Source: Bacillus sp. NTK071 (lineage in GTDB: Bacteria; Bacillota; Bacilli; Bacillales; Guptibacillaceae). Taken from it: a stretch of 64,000 nucleotides of DNA. A program made the position numbers and the translations under genes. The stretch covers positions 124,001 through 188,000 of the forward strand of contig NZ_JAFKOI010000006.1 in the NCBI RefSeq assembly GCF_017303315.1. The letters are read 5' to 3'. Shown here in pieces: positions 16,807 through 26,076 of this stretch; within the stretch, counting starts at the first letter, position 1, and every line of letters starts with the position of its first letter. The notes beneath the pieces are model-generated. The model made no database searches. It saw only the letters and a program-made list of their open reading frames with translations, and was not told where the DNA came from.

Positions 16807-17622
16807 ATGCGAATTAAAGAGGCACAATATGCAAAGGGCGTTATTGTTTTAGTTCACGGAGCTAATGAACATCATCGCCGTTATGATTGGCTTGTATCAA
16901 AATGGATTGAGGCAGAATATCATGTCGTACTTGGAGATTTACCAGGACAAGGAGAAAGCACAAGAAGACGAGGTCACATTGATTCATTTGATCAATATAT
17001 TGATACAATTGATAAATGGATTAATCGAGCGTTTGAATATGAACTACCCGTGTTCTTACTCGGGCATAGTATGGGGGGGCTTGCTTCTATTCGAACAATA
17101 ATGGAAAAAAGACATTCCCTCACAGGTGTGATTCTGTCATCACCTTGTATTGGTCTCGTAAACCCTCCGAATAAGGGAGTAGACCTTCTTTCGAAAGTAT
17201 TAAATCCTATCGTTCCTTCACTTAGATTAAACTCAAAATTAGAATCGAACATTGGAACGAGAAATACGGAATTTCATACTCGAGATCAGGAAGATCCTTT
17301 GATGGTGCATAAAGTATCTGTAAGATGGTATCGAGAACTTCTTAAAGCGATGAAAATTGCAAACGAAGGAGCTAAATCTTTTCAGAATTTGCCGCTACTT
17401 GTTGTACAGGGCGGTGATGATCGAATCGTTGATAAACATGCAGTGAGGTCATGGTTTAATCGAATTCCACTAACAGATAAGTCTTATAAAGAGTGGGATG
17501 GACTTTATCATGAAGTGTTTAATGAACCAGAGCGCGATACAGTTTTCAAAACGGCCCTAGCGTTTGTTGAGTTGAAGCTTGAGTTATTGGATCATGACGC
17601 AAACGATGAAGAAGGCAAATAA
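16807..17622 (+). CDS. ytpA: Alpha/beta hydrolase YtpA (lysophospholipase, bacilysocin)
   Basis: A monoacylglycerol-lipase-like hydrolase. In B. subtilis YtpA is needed for the phospholipid antibiotic bacilysocin. The nucleophile elbow is GHSMGG (Ser88), the acid is near GGDDRIVD and the His is in LYHEVFNE; the oxyanion-hole VHGANEH begins the core. It is 271 residues. Its TAA is followed directly by the ATG of ytpB with no gap, so the genes are translationally coupled. Confidence 0.92.
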   Translation: MRIKEAQYAKGVIVLVHGANEHHRRYDWLVSKWIEAEYHVVLGDLPGQGESTRRRGHIDSFDQYIDTIDKWINRAFEYELPVFLLGHSMGGLASIRTIMEKRHSLTGVILSSPCIGLVNPPNKGVDLLSKVLNPIVPSLRLNSKLESNIGTRNTEFHTRDQEDPLMVHKVSVRWYRELLKAMKIANEGAKSFQNLPLLVVQGGDDRIVDKHAVRSWFNRIPLTDKSYKEWDGLYHEVFNEPERDTVFKTALAFVELKLELLDHDANDEEGK

Positions 17623-18714
17623 ATGATACAGGAGTGGAATCGGTTGAAAGTACCAAGTCATCCCTGGACGTTGATGTATAGTATTTATAAACGCGTATTA
17701 CCAAGGATCCATCAAGAACTTGATAAATGGAAAAGGCGGGCTGAAGACATTCCAGATATGGAGCTTAGAAAACAAGCTCTAGCCAGCATAGAATCCAAGA
17801 CGTTTCACTGTGAAGGGGGCGCGATCTATGGTCTCCTTGCTGGAAATCAGATTGATAAATCGATTGAATTTGTAGCAGCATATCAGACAATAAGCGACTA
17901 CCTAGATAACTTATGTGATCGAAGTACATCATTAGATCCACAAGACTTCAGTGCATTGCACGAGTCGATGGTCGAGGCACTTTCGCCAGAGATTGAAGCT
18001 TCTAATGATTACTATCGATTTAGAAAAGAACAAGATGATGGAGGCTATTTATTAGCACTCGTGGAAACGTGTCAGAATATAATTAGGCAACTACCGAACC
18101 GTGAAGAAGTACAACCAGCATTACTTGAACTTTGTCATTACTATTGCGACCTACAAGTACATAAGCATGTTACGGAGGAAGACAGGGTACCAAGACTAAA
18201 GAACTGGTTTGATCAACATAAAACTCAGTTACCTGATATGACTTGGAATGAATTCTCTGCGTGTGCTGGCTCAACCCTTGGGATCTTCTGTCTTGTCTCA
18301 TATTCGCTTGGGGACAATCTGCCTAAAGGTGGAACAGAGGTTATTAAAGAAGGCTATTTTCCATGGGTGCAAGGTCTTCATATTATGCTTGATTACTTTA
18401 TTGATCAGGAAGAAGATCGTGTCGGAGGAGATTTGAATTTCTGTTTTTATTACAGAGATAATGAGGAGCTTGCACGCCGAGTCGCTCATTTCATTAAAGA
18501 AGCTGATAAAAGCGTTGAACGACTACCGCACTCTTCCTTTCACCGCCTCATAAACAGAGGATTGCTCGGTATTTATCTTGCTGATCGAAAAGTAATGGAA
18601 CAGAAAGATGTTCGTTCTTTGGCTCGGAAAATTATTCGAAACGGCGGCCGATCAAGTATCTTCTTCTATTTTAATGGGTGGGTGTATAGAAGGCTTCACA
18701 AAGCTTCACAATAA
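17623..18714 (+). CDS. ytpB: Tetraprenyl-beta-curcumene synthase YtpB
   Basis: A large terpene synthase family (DUF2600). In B. subtilis YtpB cyclises C35 heptaprenyl diphosphate to tetraprenyl-beta-curcumene, the precursor of sesquarterpenes. The 363-residue, all-helical protein has the family features CEGGAIYGLLAG, DYLDNLCDR and GDLNFCFYYRDNEEL, with no signal peptide. ATG directly follows the ytpA stop. No SqhC-type cyclase is in the window. Confidence 0.92.
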   Translation: MIQEWNRLKVPSHPWTLMYSIYKRVLPRIHQELDKWKRRAEDIPDMELRKQALASIESKTFHCEGGAIYGLLAGNQIDKSIEFVAAYQTISDYLDNLCDRSTSLDPQDFSALHESMVEALSPEIEASNDYYRFRKEQDDGGYLLALVETCQNIIRQLPNREEVQPALLELCHYYCDLQVHKHVTEEDRVPRLKNWFDQHKTQLPDMTWNEFSACAGSTLGIFCLVSYSLGDNLPKGGTEVIKEGYFPWVQGLHIMLDYFIDQEEDRVGGDLNFCFYYRDNEELARRVAHFIKEADKSVERLPHSSFHRLINRGLLGIYLADRKVMEQKDVRSLARKIIRNGGRSSIFFYFNGWVYRRLHKASQ

Positions 18715-18780
18715 ACCACGTATAAAAATAGCTGTTTCGTGAGAAAAGAAGCCTATAGGATTTTGAAAGGGGTTCTTTAC

Positions 18781-19086
18781 ATGAAGAAGCGCTATTATGT
18801 CGCTGTTAGCTCAGGTGAAATATTGGAAAATCAGGGAGCATCAAGCTATAATTTTGAAATCGATGCAGATGAGGAAGATGTCTTCAAGTTAAGTGAACTG
18901 TTTGACTTGACTGACAAAGACAGTCGTCTTTCTCTTTATCGCTCTCACGTACCAGCAATGAGTTACCATGAAGATAAAAACAACGACGATTACGATGATC
19001 ATATGAAACAAATTTATCAGCTTATTCACGACCTTGGATCGAAGAGAACGAGAGATCACATCGAATCAATGGGGATTCTCCAATAA
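18781..19086 (+). CDS. Hypothetical protein, paralogue of the gene at 2694
   Basis: A 101-residue acidic soluble protein of unknown function. Its first 15 residues and last 25 align with the 112-residue protein at 2694-3032, including the C-terminal LG...TRxxIExMG pattern; the middle is diverged and rich in Asp. The ATG at 18781 has AAAGGGGTTCTTTAC upstream; the longer frame from 18739 lacks one. It lies 66 bp after ytpB and ends at the shared terminator with ytqB. Confidence 0.75.
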   Translation: MKKRYYVAVSSGEILENQGASSYNFEIDADEEDVFKLSELFDLTDKDSRLSLYRSHVPAMSYHEDKNNDDYDDHMKQIYQLIHDLGSKRTRDHIESMGILQ

Positions 19087-19092
19087 ACATAG

Positions 19093-19125
19093 AAAAAAGC
19101 CGGTGCTGGTGCACTGGCTTTATTT
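19093..19125. terminator. Bidirectional terminator between the 101-aa gene and ytqB
   Basis: Stem AAAGCCGGTGC/GCACTGGCTTT (19096-19106, 19111-19121; one mismatch) flanked by an A-run and a T-rich side. It overlaps the ytqB stop at 19120. Confidence 0.75.
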
Positions 19126-19692
19126 CTTGCTTACAGCAAGGATATAGGGTGGCTCATTGATTTGGTTAATAAACTGATATTTAAGAACCTGGTATTCAGA
19201 TTGTGGTAGACCTGCTGCAAAATCCGTTACCATCTCGCTCTCAACTTTTCCTTCAGGATGTCCCGGGTAAACAACAAGGATAAGTAAACCACCTGAGCGA
19301 AGAAGGTTTAGCATATCCGTTACCGCCTGAAGTGTTTCTGCTGGTTTCGTCACAATGGATTTGTCTCCACCTGGTAGGTAACCAAGGTTAAAGATAGCGG
19401 CTGAAACCTTTCCGATATTTTCAGGATCAATTACGTCTTTTACTGTCGCATGACTTGCGTGGGTTAGTATAACTTGTGACGTTTGTTCAGCCTCCGAAAG
19501 CCGTTGATAGGTTGATTCTAAAGCATCCTTTTGGATGTCAAACCCGTATACTTTGCCCGTTTTGCCAACAGATTTAGCAAGAAAAAGCGTATCATGGCCA
19601 TTGCCACAAGTGCCGTCAATAGTGACGTCACCTTCAGTGAGAATGTCATTTAGAAGTGTTCTTGTAAAAGGTAATATTCGCTCTAGCGTCAT
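19120..19692 (-). CDS. ytqB: SAM-dependent methyltransferase YtqB
   Basis: Class I methyltransferase (rRNA-methylase-like family, YtqB) of 190 residues. The SAM motif I reads TIDGTCGNGHDT, followed by VYGFDIQKDAL and IFNLGYLPGGDK. Substrate not firmly known. Its start overlaps the last four bases of ytqA, so the two are translationally coupled; this pair is conserved in Bacillus. Confidence 0.9.
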   Translation of the reverse strand: MTLERILPFTRTLLNDILTEGDVTIDGTCGNGHDTLFLAKSVGKTGKVYGFDIQKDALESTYQRLSEAEQTSQVILTHASHATVKDVIDPENIGKVSAAIFNLGYLPGGDKSIVTKPAETLQAVTDMLNLLRSGGLLILVVYPGHPEGKVESEMVTDFAAGLPQSEYQVLKYQFINQINEPPYILAVSKK

Positions 19693-20663
19693 GTTGTATG
19701 AATCCTTTCTGGTGAGTAAAATTTCCCTTGCCAGCTGTTTCGTTTGATCAGTTCACTTTGTATAGCATTTAAGACATTAAATTTGTTCAAACTCCACATT
19801 GGTCCGATAAGTAAGTCAGCTGGGCCATCCCCAGTAATACGGTGGATAACCATATTTGGAGGAAGTATTTCTAGCTGGTCGACAACCAGATTAACATAGG
19901 TGTCCTGATCAAGAAACTCAAGCATACCTTTTTCGTATTGCCTCACCATCGCAGTTTTTTTCAGTAGGTGAAGCAGATGAATCTTTATCCCCTGTACATC
20001 TAACTTAGCAACGGCTTGCGCTGTTTCCATCATCATCTGGGGTGTTTCCTTCGGAAGCCCATTAATGATATGTGAAACAACATTTATGTTATGTTTTCGA
20101 AGTTTCTCCACACCTTCCACATAACACGTAAAGTCATGTGCACGATTGATCAGGTTACCTGTTTGGTCATGAACGGTCTGTAATCCTAGTTCCACCATTA
20201 GAAAAGTTCGTTCGTTCAATTCAGCCAGGTAATCAACAACATCGTCAGGTAAGCAGTCAGGTCTCGTTGCGATCGAGAGTCCAACAACGTCATCCTGCAT
20301 TAAGATCACTTCGAATTTTCTACGCAAATCTTCTACAGGCGCATATGTATTCGTATAGGCTTGAAAATAACCAAGGTATTTTGCGCCTTTCCATTTTCGC
20401 CCGCTCGTCCTGTTTTTAATTGTATGAAACTGTGTGACAAGATCATCTCGTCTATCTCCTGCAAAGTCTCCAGAGCCACTGACGCTGCAAAAAGTACAAC
20501 CACCATGTGCGACCATACCATCACGGTTTGGGCAATCAAACCCTCCATCTAACGGAACTTTCATAACGCGGTGACCAAATTTTTGTTGAAGAAAGTTATT
20601 AAATGTATAGTAACGTTTCTCTAAACCAATATGAGAAGGTATACCTGTTTGGTGTGTTTCCAT
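19689..20663 (-). CDS. ytqA: Radical SAM protein YtqA (TIGR01212 family)
   Basis: A radical SAM enzyme of 324 residues, reaction not established. The [4Fe-4S] cysteines are Cys44, Cys56 and Cys59 (DCPNRDG then GGCTFCS), an unusual wide-spaced CX11CX2C rather than CX3CX2C. GLSIATRPDCL and LGLQT follow, as in the YtqA/YhcC/Elp3-like group. It is upstream of and overlaps ytqB. Confidence 0.9.
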   Translation of the reverse strand: METHQTGIPSHIGLEKRYYTFNNFLQQKFGHRVMKVPLDGGFDCPNRDGMVAHGGCTFCSVSGSGDFAGDRRDDLVTQFHTIKNRTSGRKWKGAKYLGYFQAYTNTYAPVEDLRRKFEVILMQDDVVGLSIATRPDCLPDDVVDYLAELNERTFLMVELGLQTVHDQTGNLINRAHDFTCYVEGVEKLRKHNINVVSHIINGLPKETPQMMMETAQAVAKLDVQGIKIHLLHLLKKTAMVRQYEKGMLEFLDQDTYVNLVVDQLEILPPNMVIHRITGDGPADLLIGPMWSLNKFNVLNAIQSELIKRNSWQGKFYSPERIHTT

Positions 20664-20809
20664 TACGACTCCTCTCGTGGCCTTTTAGACCCCAAATGAT
20701 TACTTTTTACTTTACCACTTTCAATATTAATCCTCCAATAACCCATTCATTTGTTTGGGAATATATGGGGTGTGGTACATACTACTATCATTCATAAAGA
20801 GGTGATTGT

Positions 20810-21022
20810 ATGGAAGATAATGAAAAGCGTCATAAAAAAGGAGAAACCAATAATCCAGAGCAACTACCAGATGAAGAAAGGAATCAGCTCGATGGTGATG
20901 ACGCTGAAATGAATGTTGATGCGATTCCGCTTGAAGATTTAAAAGAAGAAGAGAAAGAAGAAAAAGACAAACCTCATTCCAAAAATGATTCAGCTAGTCA
21001 AAAGAAATATAGACAAGGATAA
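20810..21022 (+). CDS. Small very acidic hydrophilic protein, 70 aa
   Basis: A 70-residue, low-complexity protein rich in Glu, Asp, Lys and Asn, with no hydrophobic segment and no recognised domain; probably disordered. GAGGTGATTGT precedes the ATG and a strong terminator begins inside the stop codon, which supports a real gene. Function unknown. Confidence 0.65.
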   Translation: MEDNEKRHKKGETNNPEQLPDEERNQLDGDDAEMNVDAIPLEDLKEEEKEEKDKPHSKNDSASQKKYRQG

Positions 21023-21050
21023 CGCACCAATCTTGGTGCGTTTCTTTTTT
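21021..21050 (+). terminator. Terminator after the 70-aa gene
   Basis: Perfect 10-bp stem AACGCACCAA/TTGGTGCGTT (21021-21030, 21033-21042) followed by a T-rich tail. Confidence 0.9.
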
Positions 21051-21053
21051 GTT

Positions 21054-21157
21054 GGCTATGTTAGCTTTTATTGTTGATTTCTCGCCTTTCAGCTCTATTG
21101 AAAGGTCACCGCAGGGCGTAAATGAGCCAAAAATCAACACTGCTCACTAACATAGCC
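21054..21157. repeat. 104-bp foldback element
   Basis: Outer arms GGCTATGTTAG (21054-21064) and CTAACATAGCC (21147-21157) are perfect inverted repeats. Inner arms TGTTGATTT (21072-21080) and AAATCAACA (21131-21139) pair too, and a third small pair CTTTCA/TGAAAG lies at the centre. It is intergenic, with no open frame; possibly a small non-autonomous repeat. Confidence 0.75.
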
Positions 21158-21258
21158 TTTTTGTTTGTAAACATCAGGTGGATAATTATAAGAGCGTTAT
21201 CAACTATTTAGATTTAGACGTATAAATAACGAAAACATCGTCTATTCTGATAATGTTC

Positions 21259-21287
21259 TTGACAATCTGCACAAGTCTTCATACAAT
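21259..21287 (+). promoter_or_regulatory. Sigma-A promoter of leuS
   Basis: TTGACA (21259-21264), 17-bp spacer, TACAAT (21282-21287), placing the start near 21294 at the 5' end of the T-box leader. Confidence 0.85.
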
Positions 21288-21293
21288 ACAAAT

Positions 21294-21573
21294 TATATAC
21301 GTAATTTAGCGAAACCAAAGATAATGATAAGGAATAGTAATAAAGATTCTATTAATAGAGAGTTAACGGATGGTGGAAGTTAACATAGAACTTTTATGAA
21401 CTCGCCTTTGAATCGGAGCCTGAATGGAGTAAGGTTACCCGTACGCCTGCGTTAAAGGTCTGAAGTGAGTGCTGTTTCTAGCACTAAGCCGGGTGGTACC
21501 GCGGGTGATTGTGAATATCAGATTCTCAACCTCTCGTCCCTGTTGATAAACAACGGGGATGGGAGGTTTTTTT
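21294..21573 (+). ncRNA. T-box leader of leuS (leucine specifier)
   Basis: A tRNA-sensing antitermination leader. The specifier appears to be CTC (Leu) at 21401-21403 in ATGAACTCGCC. The T-box itself, GGGTGGTACCGCGG, spans about 21491-21504. The terminator is the CCTCTCGTCCC/GGGGATGGGAGG hairpin (21530-21566) with T-run to 21573. Uncharged tRNA-Leu should stabilise the antiterminator and allow leuS expression. The 5' limit is set from the predicted promoter. Confidence 0.93.
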
Positions 21574-21606
21574 ATTTTTTTTAAGGACTGGAAGGAGAGA
21601 GTAGCA

Positions 21607-24021
21607 ATGGCATTTGATCACAAAACAATTGAGAAGAAGTGGCAGCACTACTGGGAAACAAAGAAAACATTTAAAACAGATAATGACGCGAGCGGAGAGA
21701 AAGTATATATTCTCGATATGTTCCCATATCCTTCTGGAGCGGGTCTTCATGTAGGACACCCTGAAGGATACACTGCGACGGATATACTTTCCCGTATGAA
21801 GCGTATGCAAGGCTATAATGTGCTTCATCCAATTGGCTGGGATGCATTTGGACTTCCTGCGGAACAGTATGCGCTTGATACTGGAAACAACCCGCGAGAT
21901 TTCACTCAAACAAACATTGATACATTCCGTCGACAAATTAAAGAATTAGGTTTTTCTTATGACTGGGATCGAGAAGTAAACACGACTGATCCTAGTTACT
22001 ATAAATGGACGCAGTGGATTTTTACAAAGCTATATGAAAAAGGACTTGCTTATGTTGACGAAGTTGCTGTGAACTGGTGTCCAGCTCTCGGAACAGTACT
22101 TGCCAACGAAGAGGTCATTGATGGCTTGAGTGAGCGTGGTGGTCACCCGGTAGTTCGTAAACCAATGAAACAATGGGTTCTTAAAATTACAGAATATGCT
22201 GATCGTTTGCTTGAAGACCTAGAAGAACTTGATTGGTCAGAAAGTATTAAAGAAATGCAGCGTAACTGGATTGGTAAATCGGAAGGTGCCGAAGTAACGT
22301 TCAAGATTGATGGTCATGATGAATCAATCGATGTCTTTACAACTCGCCCAGACACATTGTTTGGTGCTACTTATATGGTTCTTGCACCAGAGCATCCTCT
22401 TGTGAAGCAAATTGCTACAGAAGAGCAAGCATCTAAAGTAGAAAGCTATCGTTCAAAGGTGCAAACAAAGAGTGATCTTGAGCGTACCGAATTGTCTAAA
22501 GAAAAGACTGGTGAATTCACTGGAGCATATGCGATTAACCCTATTAATAATGAGAAGCTTCCGATCTGGGTAGCGGATTACGTATTAATGACATATGGAA
22601 CAGGTGCCATTATGGCGGTTCCTGCTCACGATGAGCGTGATTATGAATTTGCAACAACATTTAACTTGCCAATTATTGAAGTTGTAGCCGGTGGAGATGT
22701 ATCGAATGAAGCTTATACGGAAGATGGTAAGCATGTTAATTCTGATTTCTTAAACGATCTTGAGAAAGAAGAAGCGATTACGAAGAGTATCGAATGGCTA
22801 GAGCAGAATGAAAAGGGCAAGAAAAAGATTACGTATCGTCTACGTGACTGGTTATTTAGCCGTCAACGCTACTGGGGCGAGCCTATTCCAATCATTCACT
22901 GGGAAGATGGCACAATGAGTGCGGTGCCAGAAGAACAACTTCCAGTCGTACTTCCTGAAACAACTGAGATTAAACCTTCTGGTACAGGTGAATCACCACT
23001 TGCTAATATCGAGGAATGGTTAAACGTAGTTGATCCAGTGAGTGGTATGAAAGGTCGCCGTGAAACGAATACAATGCCACAATGGGCTGGTAGCTGCTGG
23101 TATTACCTTCGTTATATTGATCCAGATAACGATGAAATGTTAGCTGATCCAAAGAAATTGGATGAGTGGTTACCCGTAGATATGTATATCGGTGGAGCTG
23201 AGCATGCTGTTCTTCACTTGTTATATGCACGTTTCTGGCACAAAGTTCTTTACGATATCGGAGTGGTTCCAACGAAAGAGCCGTTCCAGCGTCTTCGCAA
23301 TCAGGGTATGATTCTTGGAGAAAACAATGAGAAAATGAGTAAATCCAAGGGTAACGTTGTAAATCCAGACGAAATTGTAGAAAGTCACGGAGCTGACACG
23401 CTTCGCCTGTATGAAATGTTTATGGGGCCTTTCGAAGGATCGATCGCATGGTCGAACAATGGACTTGATGGTGCCCGTCGCTTCCTTGACCGTGTATGGC
23501 GCTTGTTCGGTGAAGGTGACATTAGTAAGTCTTCTCTTTCTGAAACGGATTCAACTGAAGAGATGGAACGTGTTTACCACGAAACTGTAAAAAAGGTTAC
23601 GGAAGACATGGAAGGTCTACGTTTCAATACTGCCGTTTCTCAAATGATGGTATTTGTTAATGAAGCGTATAAACAGGAAACTGTATCGGTTAGCTTAATG
23701 GAAGGCTTTGTTAAGCTCCTTTCTCCAATTGCTCCGCACCTTGCTGAAGAACTTTGGAGTGCTCTAGGTCACGAAGAAACGTTAGCTTATGCTAATTGGC
23801 CAATGTTTGATGAAAGCAAGCTAGCAGTCGATGAAGTTGAAATTGTTGTCCAAATTAACGGCAAGCTTCGCGCGAAAATTTCTATTCCAGCTGAAGCTTC
23901 TCGTGACGAAATGCAGGAGATTGCATTGGAGCATGAGAAAATTAAAGGTCAACTTGATGGCAAAACGCTTCGTAAAGTGATTGCGGTTCCCGGAAAACTT
24001 GTTAATATAGTTGCGAATTAG
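21607..24021 (+). CDS. leuS: Leucyl-tRNA synthetase
   Basis: Charges tRNA-Leu; class I synthetase of 804 residues, the usual bacterial length. The HIGH motif appears as HVGH (48-51) after FPYPSG, the KMSKS loop is at about 575-579, and the CP1 editing domain between them includes TTRPDTLFG and [15 protein letters not shown] at 21607 has AAGGAGAGAG upstream; the longer open frame to 21559 runs into the T-box terminator and is not used. Confidence 0.98.
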   Translation: MAFDHKTIEKKWQHYWETKKTFKTDNDASGEKVYILDMFPYPSGAGLHVGHPEGYTATDILSRMKRMQGYNVLHPIGWDAFGLPAEQYALDTGNNPRDFTQTNIDTFRRQIKELGFSYDWDREVNTTDPSYYKWTQWIFTKLYEKGLAYVDEVAVNWCPALGTVLANEEVIDGLSERGGHPVVRKPMKQWVLKITEYADRLLEDLEELDWSESIKEMQRNWIGKSEGAEVTFKIDGHDESIDVFTTRPDTLFGATYMVLAPEHPLVKQIATEEQASKVESYRSKVQTKSDLERTELSKEKTGEFTGAYAINPINNEKLPIWVADYVLMTYGTGAIMAVPAHDERDYEFATTFNLPIIEVVAGGDVSNEAYTEDGKHVNSDFLNDLEKEEAITKSIEWLEQNEKGKKKITYRLRDWLFSRQRYWGEPIPIIHWEDGTMSAVPEEQLPVVLPETTEIKPSGTGESPLANIEEWLNVVDPVSGMKGRRETNTMPQWAGSCWYYLRYIDPDNDEMLADPKKLDEWLPVDMYIGGAEHAVLHLLYARFWHKVLYDIGVVPTKEPFQRLRNQGMILGENNEKMSKSKGNVVNPDEIVESHGADTLRLYEMFMGPFEGSIAWSNNGLDGARRFLDRVWRLFGEGDISKSSLSETDSTEEMERVYHETVKKVTEDMEGLRFNTAVSQMMVFVNEAYKQETVSVSLMEGFVKLLSPIAPHLAEELWSALGHEETLAYANWPMFDESKLAVDEVEIVVQINGKLRAKISIPAEASRDEMQEIALEHEKIKGQLDGKTLRKVIAVPGKLVNIVAN

Positions 24022-24025
24022 CTTG

Positions 24026-24058
24026 AAACCCCTCTTCTTTTAAAAGGAGAGGGGTTTT
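24026..24058 (+). terminator. Terminator of leuS
   Basis: Stem AAACCCCTC/GAGGGGTTT (24026-24034, 24049-24057) with a T-rich tail. Confidence 0.85.
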
Positions 24059-24217
24059 CTAAATGTATGATTGAATAACCTCCTGAAGTGGAAAAGAATA
24101 CTACTGAACGTAAGTTAGATTTCTTGTATTGGAAGTACGAATCATGTACGATGGATTTTGTTGAAGTGATTATAAATGTGAAAACCATATTATAGGTAGC
24201 GAAAGGGGTATGTTTTT

Positions 24218-24526
24218 ATGAGTAATGAAATTAAGACAGTTACACCTGAAGAGGTTCAAGAGCTATTAAATGAAGGAAAAAATGTATCATTAATTGATGT
24301 ACGTGAGGATGAAGAAGTAGAAGAAGGTATCATTCCTGAAGCGAAGCATATTCGTCTTGGCACACTTCCTGAACGCCTTAACGAAATTAATAAAGAAGAA
24401 GAGCATATTATGATTTGTCGATCTGGTCGACGCAGTGAGCGTGCTTGTGAATATCTACAAGAAGCTGGATATGAAGTGAAGAACATGGTTGGCGGTATGA
24501 TGAAATGGGAGGGTAAGGTTAAATAA
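24218..24526 (+). CDS. ytwF: Rhodanese-domain protein YtwF
   Basis: Single-domain rhodanese of 102 residues that could carry persulfide sulfur. The active-site loop is CRSGRRS with Cys67, and the N-terminal strand is LIDVRE. Soluble, no signal. AAGGGG precedes ATG. It lies 25 bp upstream of a second, membrane-anchored rhodanese-like gene. Matches B. subtilis ytwF in size and place after leuS. Confidence 0.88.
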   Translation: MSNEIKTVTPEEVQELLNEGKNVSLIDVREDEEVEEGIIPEAKHIRLGTLPERLNEINKEEEHIMICRSGRRSERACEYLQEAGYEVKNMVGGMMKWEGKVK

Positions 24527-24551
24527 CCCTTCTGAAAAGGAGAGAGTTCGA

Positions 24552-24896
24552 ATGGCAATATTGGGAACGGCTGTAGCTGCTTTTGTAGCATTCATATTAG
24601 GTTTATGGAGAGTTATTTATCCCTACTCTTATATGAAGCCGATTAACCTTGATCGGTTTGACGATGATAAATACTGTCTTATCGATGTGAGAGATTATAT
24701 TCTTTCACATAGAATGCCGTATGAGAAAGCAAAGAATATTCCGCTTTCTTACCTGGGAAGACAAACAAGAGAAAATGAAGTATGTGATAAAGAAATCATA
24801 GTACTTGCAGAAGATCGTAAAGCAGCACGACTTGCTGTTAAGATCTTGATGAAACAGCGCAAGCAGCCGATCTATTACATGACCGTTACCTCTTAA
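24552..24896 (+). CDS. Membrane-anchored rhodanese-like protein lacking the catalytic Cys
   Basis: Residues 1-24 form a membrane segment, then a 90-residue rhodanese-like domain follows (CLIDVRDY at 42-49, NIPLSYL, then IIVLAEDRKAARLA at 82-95). The active-site Cys position is replaced: the loop reads LAEDRKAA instead of CRSGRRS. Cys42 and Cys78 are elsewhere in the fold. It is probably cotranscribed with ytwF (AAAGGAGAGAG site). A regulatory, structural or partner-binding role is more likely than sulfurtransfer; function unknown. Confidence 0.75.
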   Translation: MAILGTAVAAFVAFILGLWRVIYPYSYMKPINLDRFDDDKYCLIDVRDYILSHRMPYEKAKNIPLSYLGRQTRENEVCDKEIIVLAEDRKAARLAVKILMKQRKQPIYYMTVTS

Positions 24897-24904
24897 TTCT
24901 TATG

Positions 24905-24938
24905 AGCGCCTTGTGGAGACTCCATAAAGGCGCTTTGC
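24905..24938 (+). terminator. Hairpin after the rhodanese pair
   Basis: Stem AGCGCCTT/AAGGCGCT (24905-24912, 24927-24934), extended inward by GTGGA/TCCAT. The T-tail is poor, so its terminator role is less sure. Confidence 0.55.
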
Positions 24939-25080
24939 TGGAGTATAAATCCAAGTAAGTTGATAAGATTAATAAATTGTAGCACTTTTTTCATCATTAT
25001 CCAAGCATATTGACTTAAAATCATTCGTTTAACTCCTCCATCTGATATAATAATGGAAAAGACTACACTGAGGTGTTGAA

Positions 25081-25701
25081 ATGAAGGCAGAACTTATGCG
25101 TGCTATGATGGACTTACAGGCATTGCGCCACTTACAACCAGGTAAAACAATGGTTAATCAGCAGCCATCAGCCTTTTCCTTTACTGACATGCTTGAAGCA
25201 GCTCTTTCGAATCAGAACGCCGTACAGCAGCAGGCTCCAAATTATGTGCCCTCTATAAATGCAATAAATGGAGCAAGCGCACCACCAATTGTACATACTA
25301 GTTCAGCTTCTTACTCATCATCATCTCTTGAGATTGATGGATATATTGAAGAATTATCCGCCAAGTACAACGTTGATCCCAAATTAGTTCATTCCATTAT
25401 TAAACAGGAATCTGGCTATAAATCAGATAGTGTTAGTGGAGCGGGAGCTATGGGATTAATGCAACTAATGCCTGCAACCGCCTCATATCTTGGTGTAAAG
25501 GATCCTTTTGATCCAGGTCAGAATATTGAAGGTGGCGTGAAATATATTAAGCAAATGATTGATAAATATGACGGGAATAAGGAGCTTGCGCTAGCTGCAT
25601 ACAATGCTGGTCCCGGCAATGTTGATCGTTATGGAGGTATTCCTCCATTCAAAGAAACGCAGAATTATGTTTCAAAAGTAATGGGTAATTATTTAGCGTA
25701 A
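25081..25701 (+). CDS. Lytic transglycosylase (SLT domain, YjbJ-like)
   Basis: Cleaves peptidoglycan glycan strands to anhydromuropeptides. The SLT domain fills residues 95-206: KQESG with catalytic Glu110, [10 protein letters not shown], then [12 protein letters not shown]. The N-terminal 90 residues are Gln/Ser/Ala-rich and show no classical signal peptide, a layout I also recall for B. subtilis YjbJ; how it would be exported is not evident. Start ATG at 25081 with TGAGGTGTTGAA upstream. It ends at its own terminator. Confidence 0.87.
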   Translation: MKAELMRAMMDLQALRHLQPGKTMVNQQPSAFSFTDMLEAALSNQNAVQQQAPNYVPSINAINGASAPPIVHTSSASYSSSSLEIDGYIEELSAKYNVDPKLVHSIIKQESGYKSDSVSGAGAMGLMQLMPATASYLGVKDPFDPGQNIEGGVKYIKQMIDKYDGNKELALAAYNAGPGNVDRYGGIPPFKETQNYVSKVMGNYLA

Positions 25702-25711
25702 AGAGTAAAGG

Positions 25712-25764
25712 CTGTCTCAAACGACCGCTCTTCAGCAGTCGTAATGAAGACAGTTTTTTATTTT
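25712..25764 (+). terminator. Terminator after the transglycosylase gene
   Basis: Interrupted stem CTGTCT/AGACAG (25712-25717, 25748-25753) with inner pair ACGAC/GTCGT, followed by six T residues. Confidence 0.75.
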
Positions 25765-25769
25765 AGGGT

Positions 25770-25990
25770 GTTTTTGTAGACATTGTTGCTATAAGAGTAG
25801 TAGTTAATTTCCGCTCCAGGAGCTCGCTTTCCGCGGGGCGGACGGTGAGCCTCCTCGGCGCGCTTGGGGCGCGCCTGTGGGGTCTCACCTGTCCCGCTAT
25901 TCCCGCAGGAGTCGAGCTCCTTCCGCTCCAATCAACTATGAAGTGTTAGTCACTTTTTCAAAATTTTTAAGATAAACATTTTTTAGAGAA
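25770..25990. repeat. Repeat family R2, full copy a
   Basis: A structured intergenic element. A GC-rich core (25819-25930) is bounded by direct repeats TTCCGCTCCA (25809-25818, 25921-25930) and has terminal inverted repeats GGAGCTCG/CGAGCTCC; flanks start with TTTTTGTAGACATTGTTGCTAT. Copies b (44156) and c (49171) match. No coding capacity. Confidence 0.85.
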
Positions 25991-26076
25991 GAGCATTTTA
26001 TGAAATATTATCTGTAATTTGTGAATTGCTGAGAGAAGACAGAGACAATTGATATACTAAACATGAGGTGAATAAT

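Noticed and set aside
25770-25990. Insertion sequence
   Set aside because: No transposase or other frame, and no clear target-site duplication beyond the TTCCGCTCCA direct repeats, which belong to the element family.
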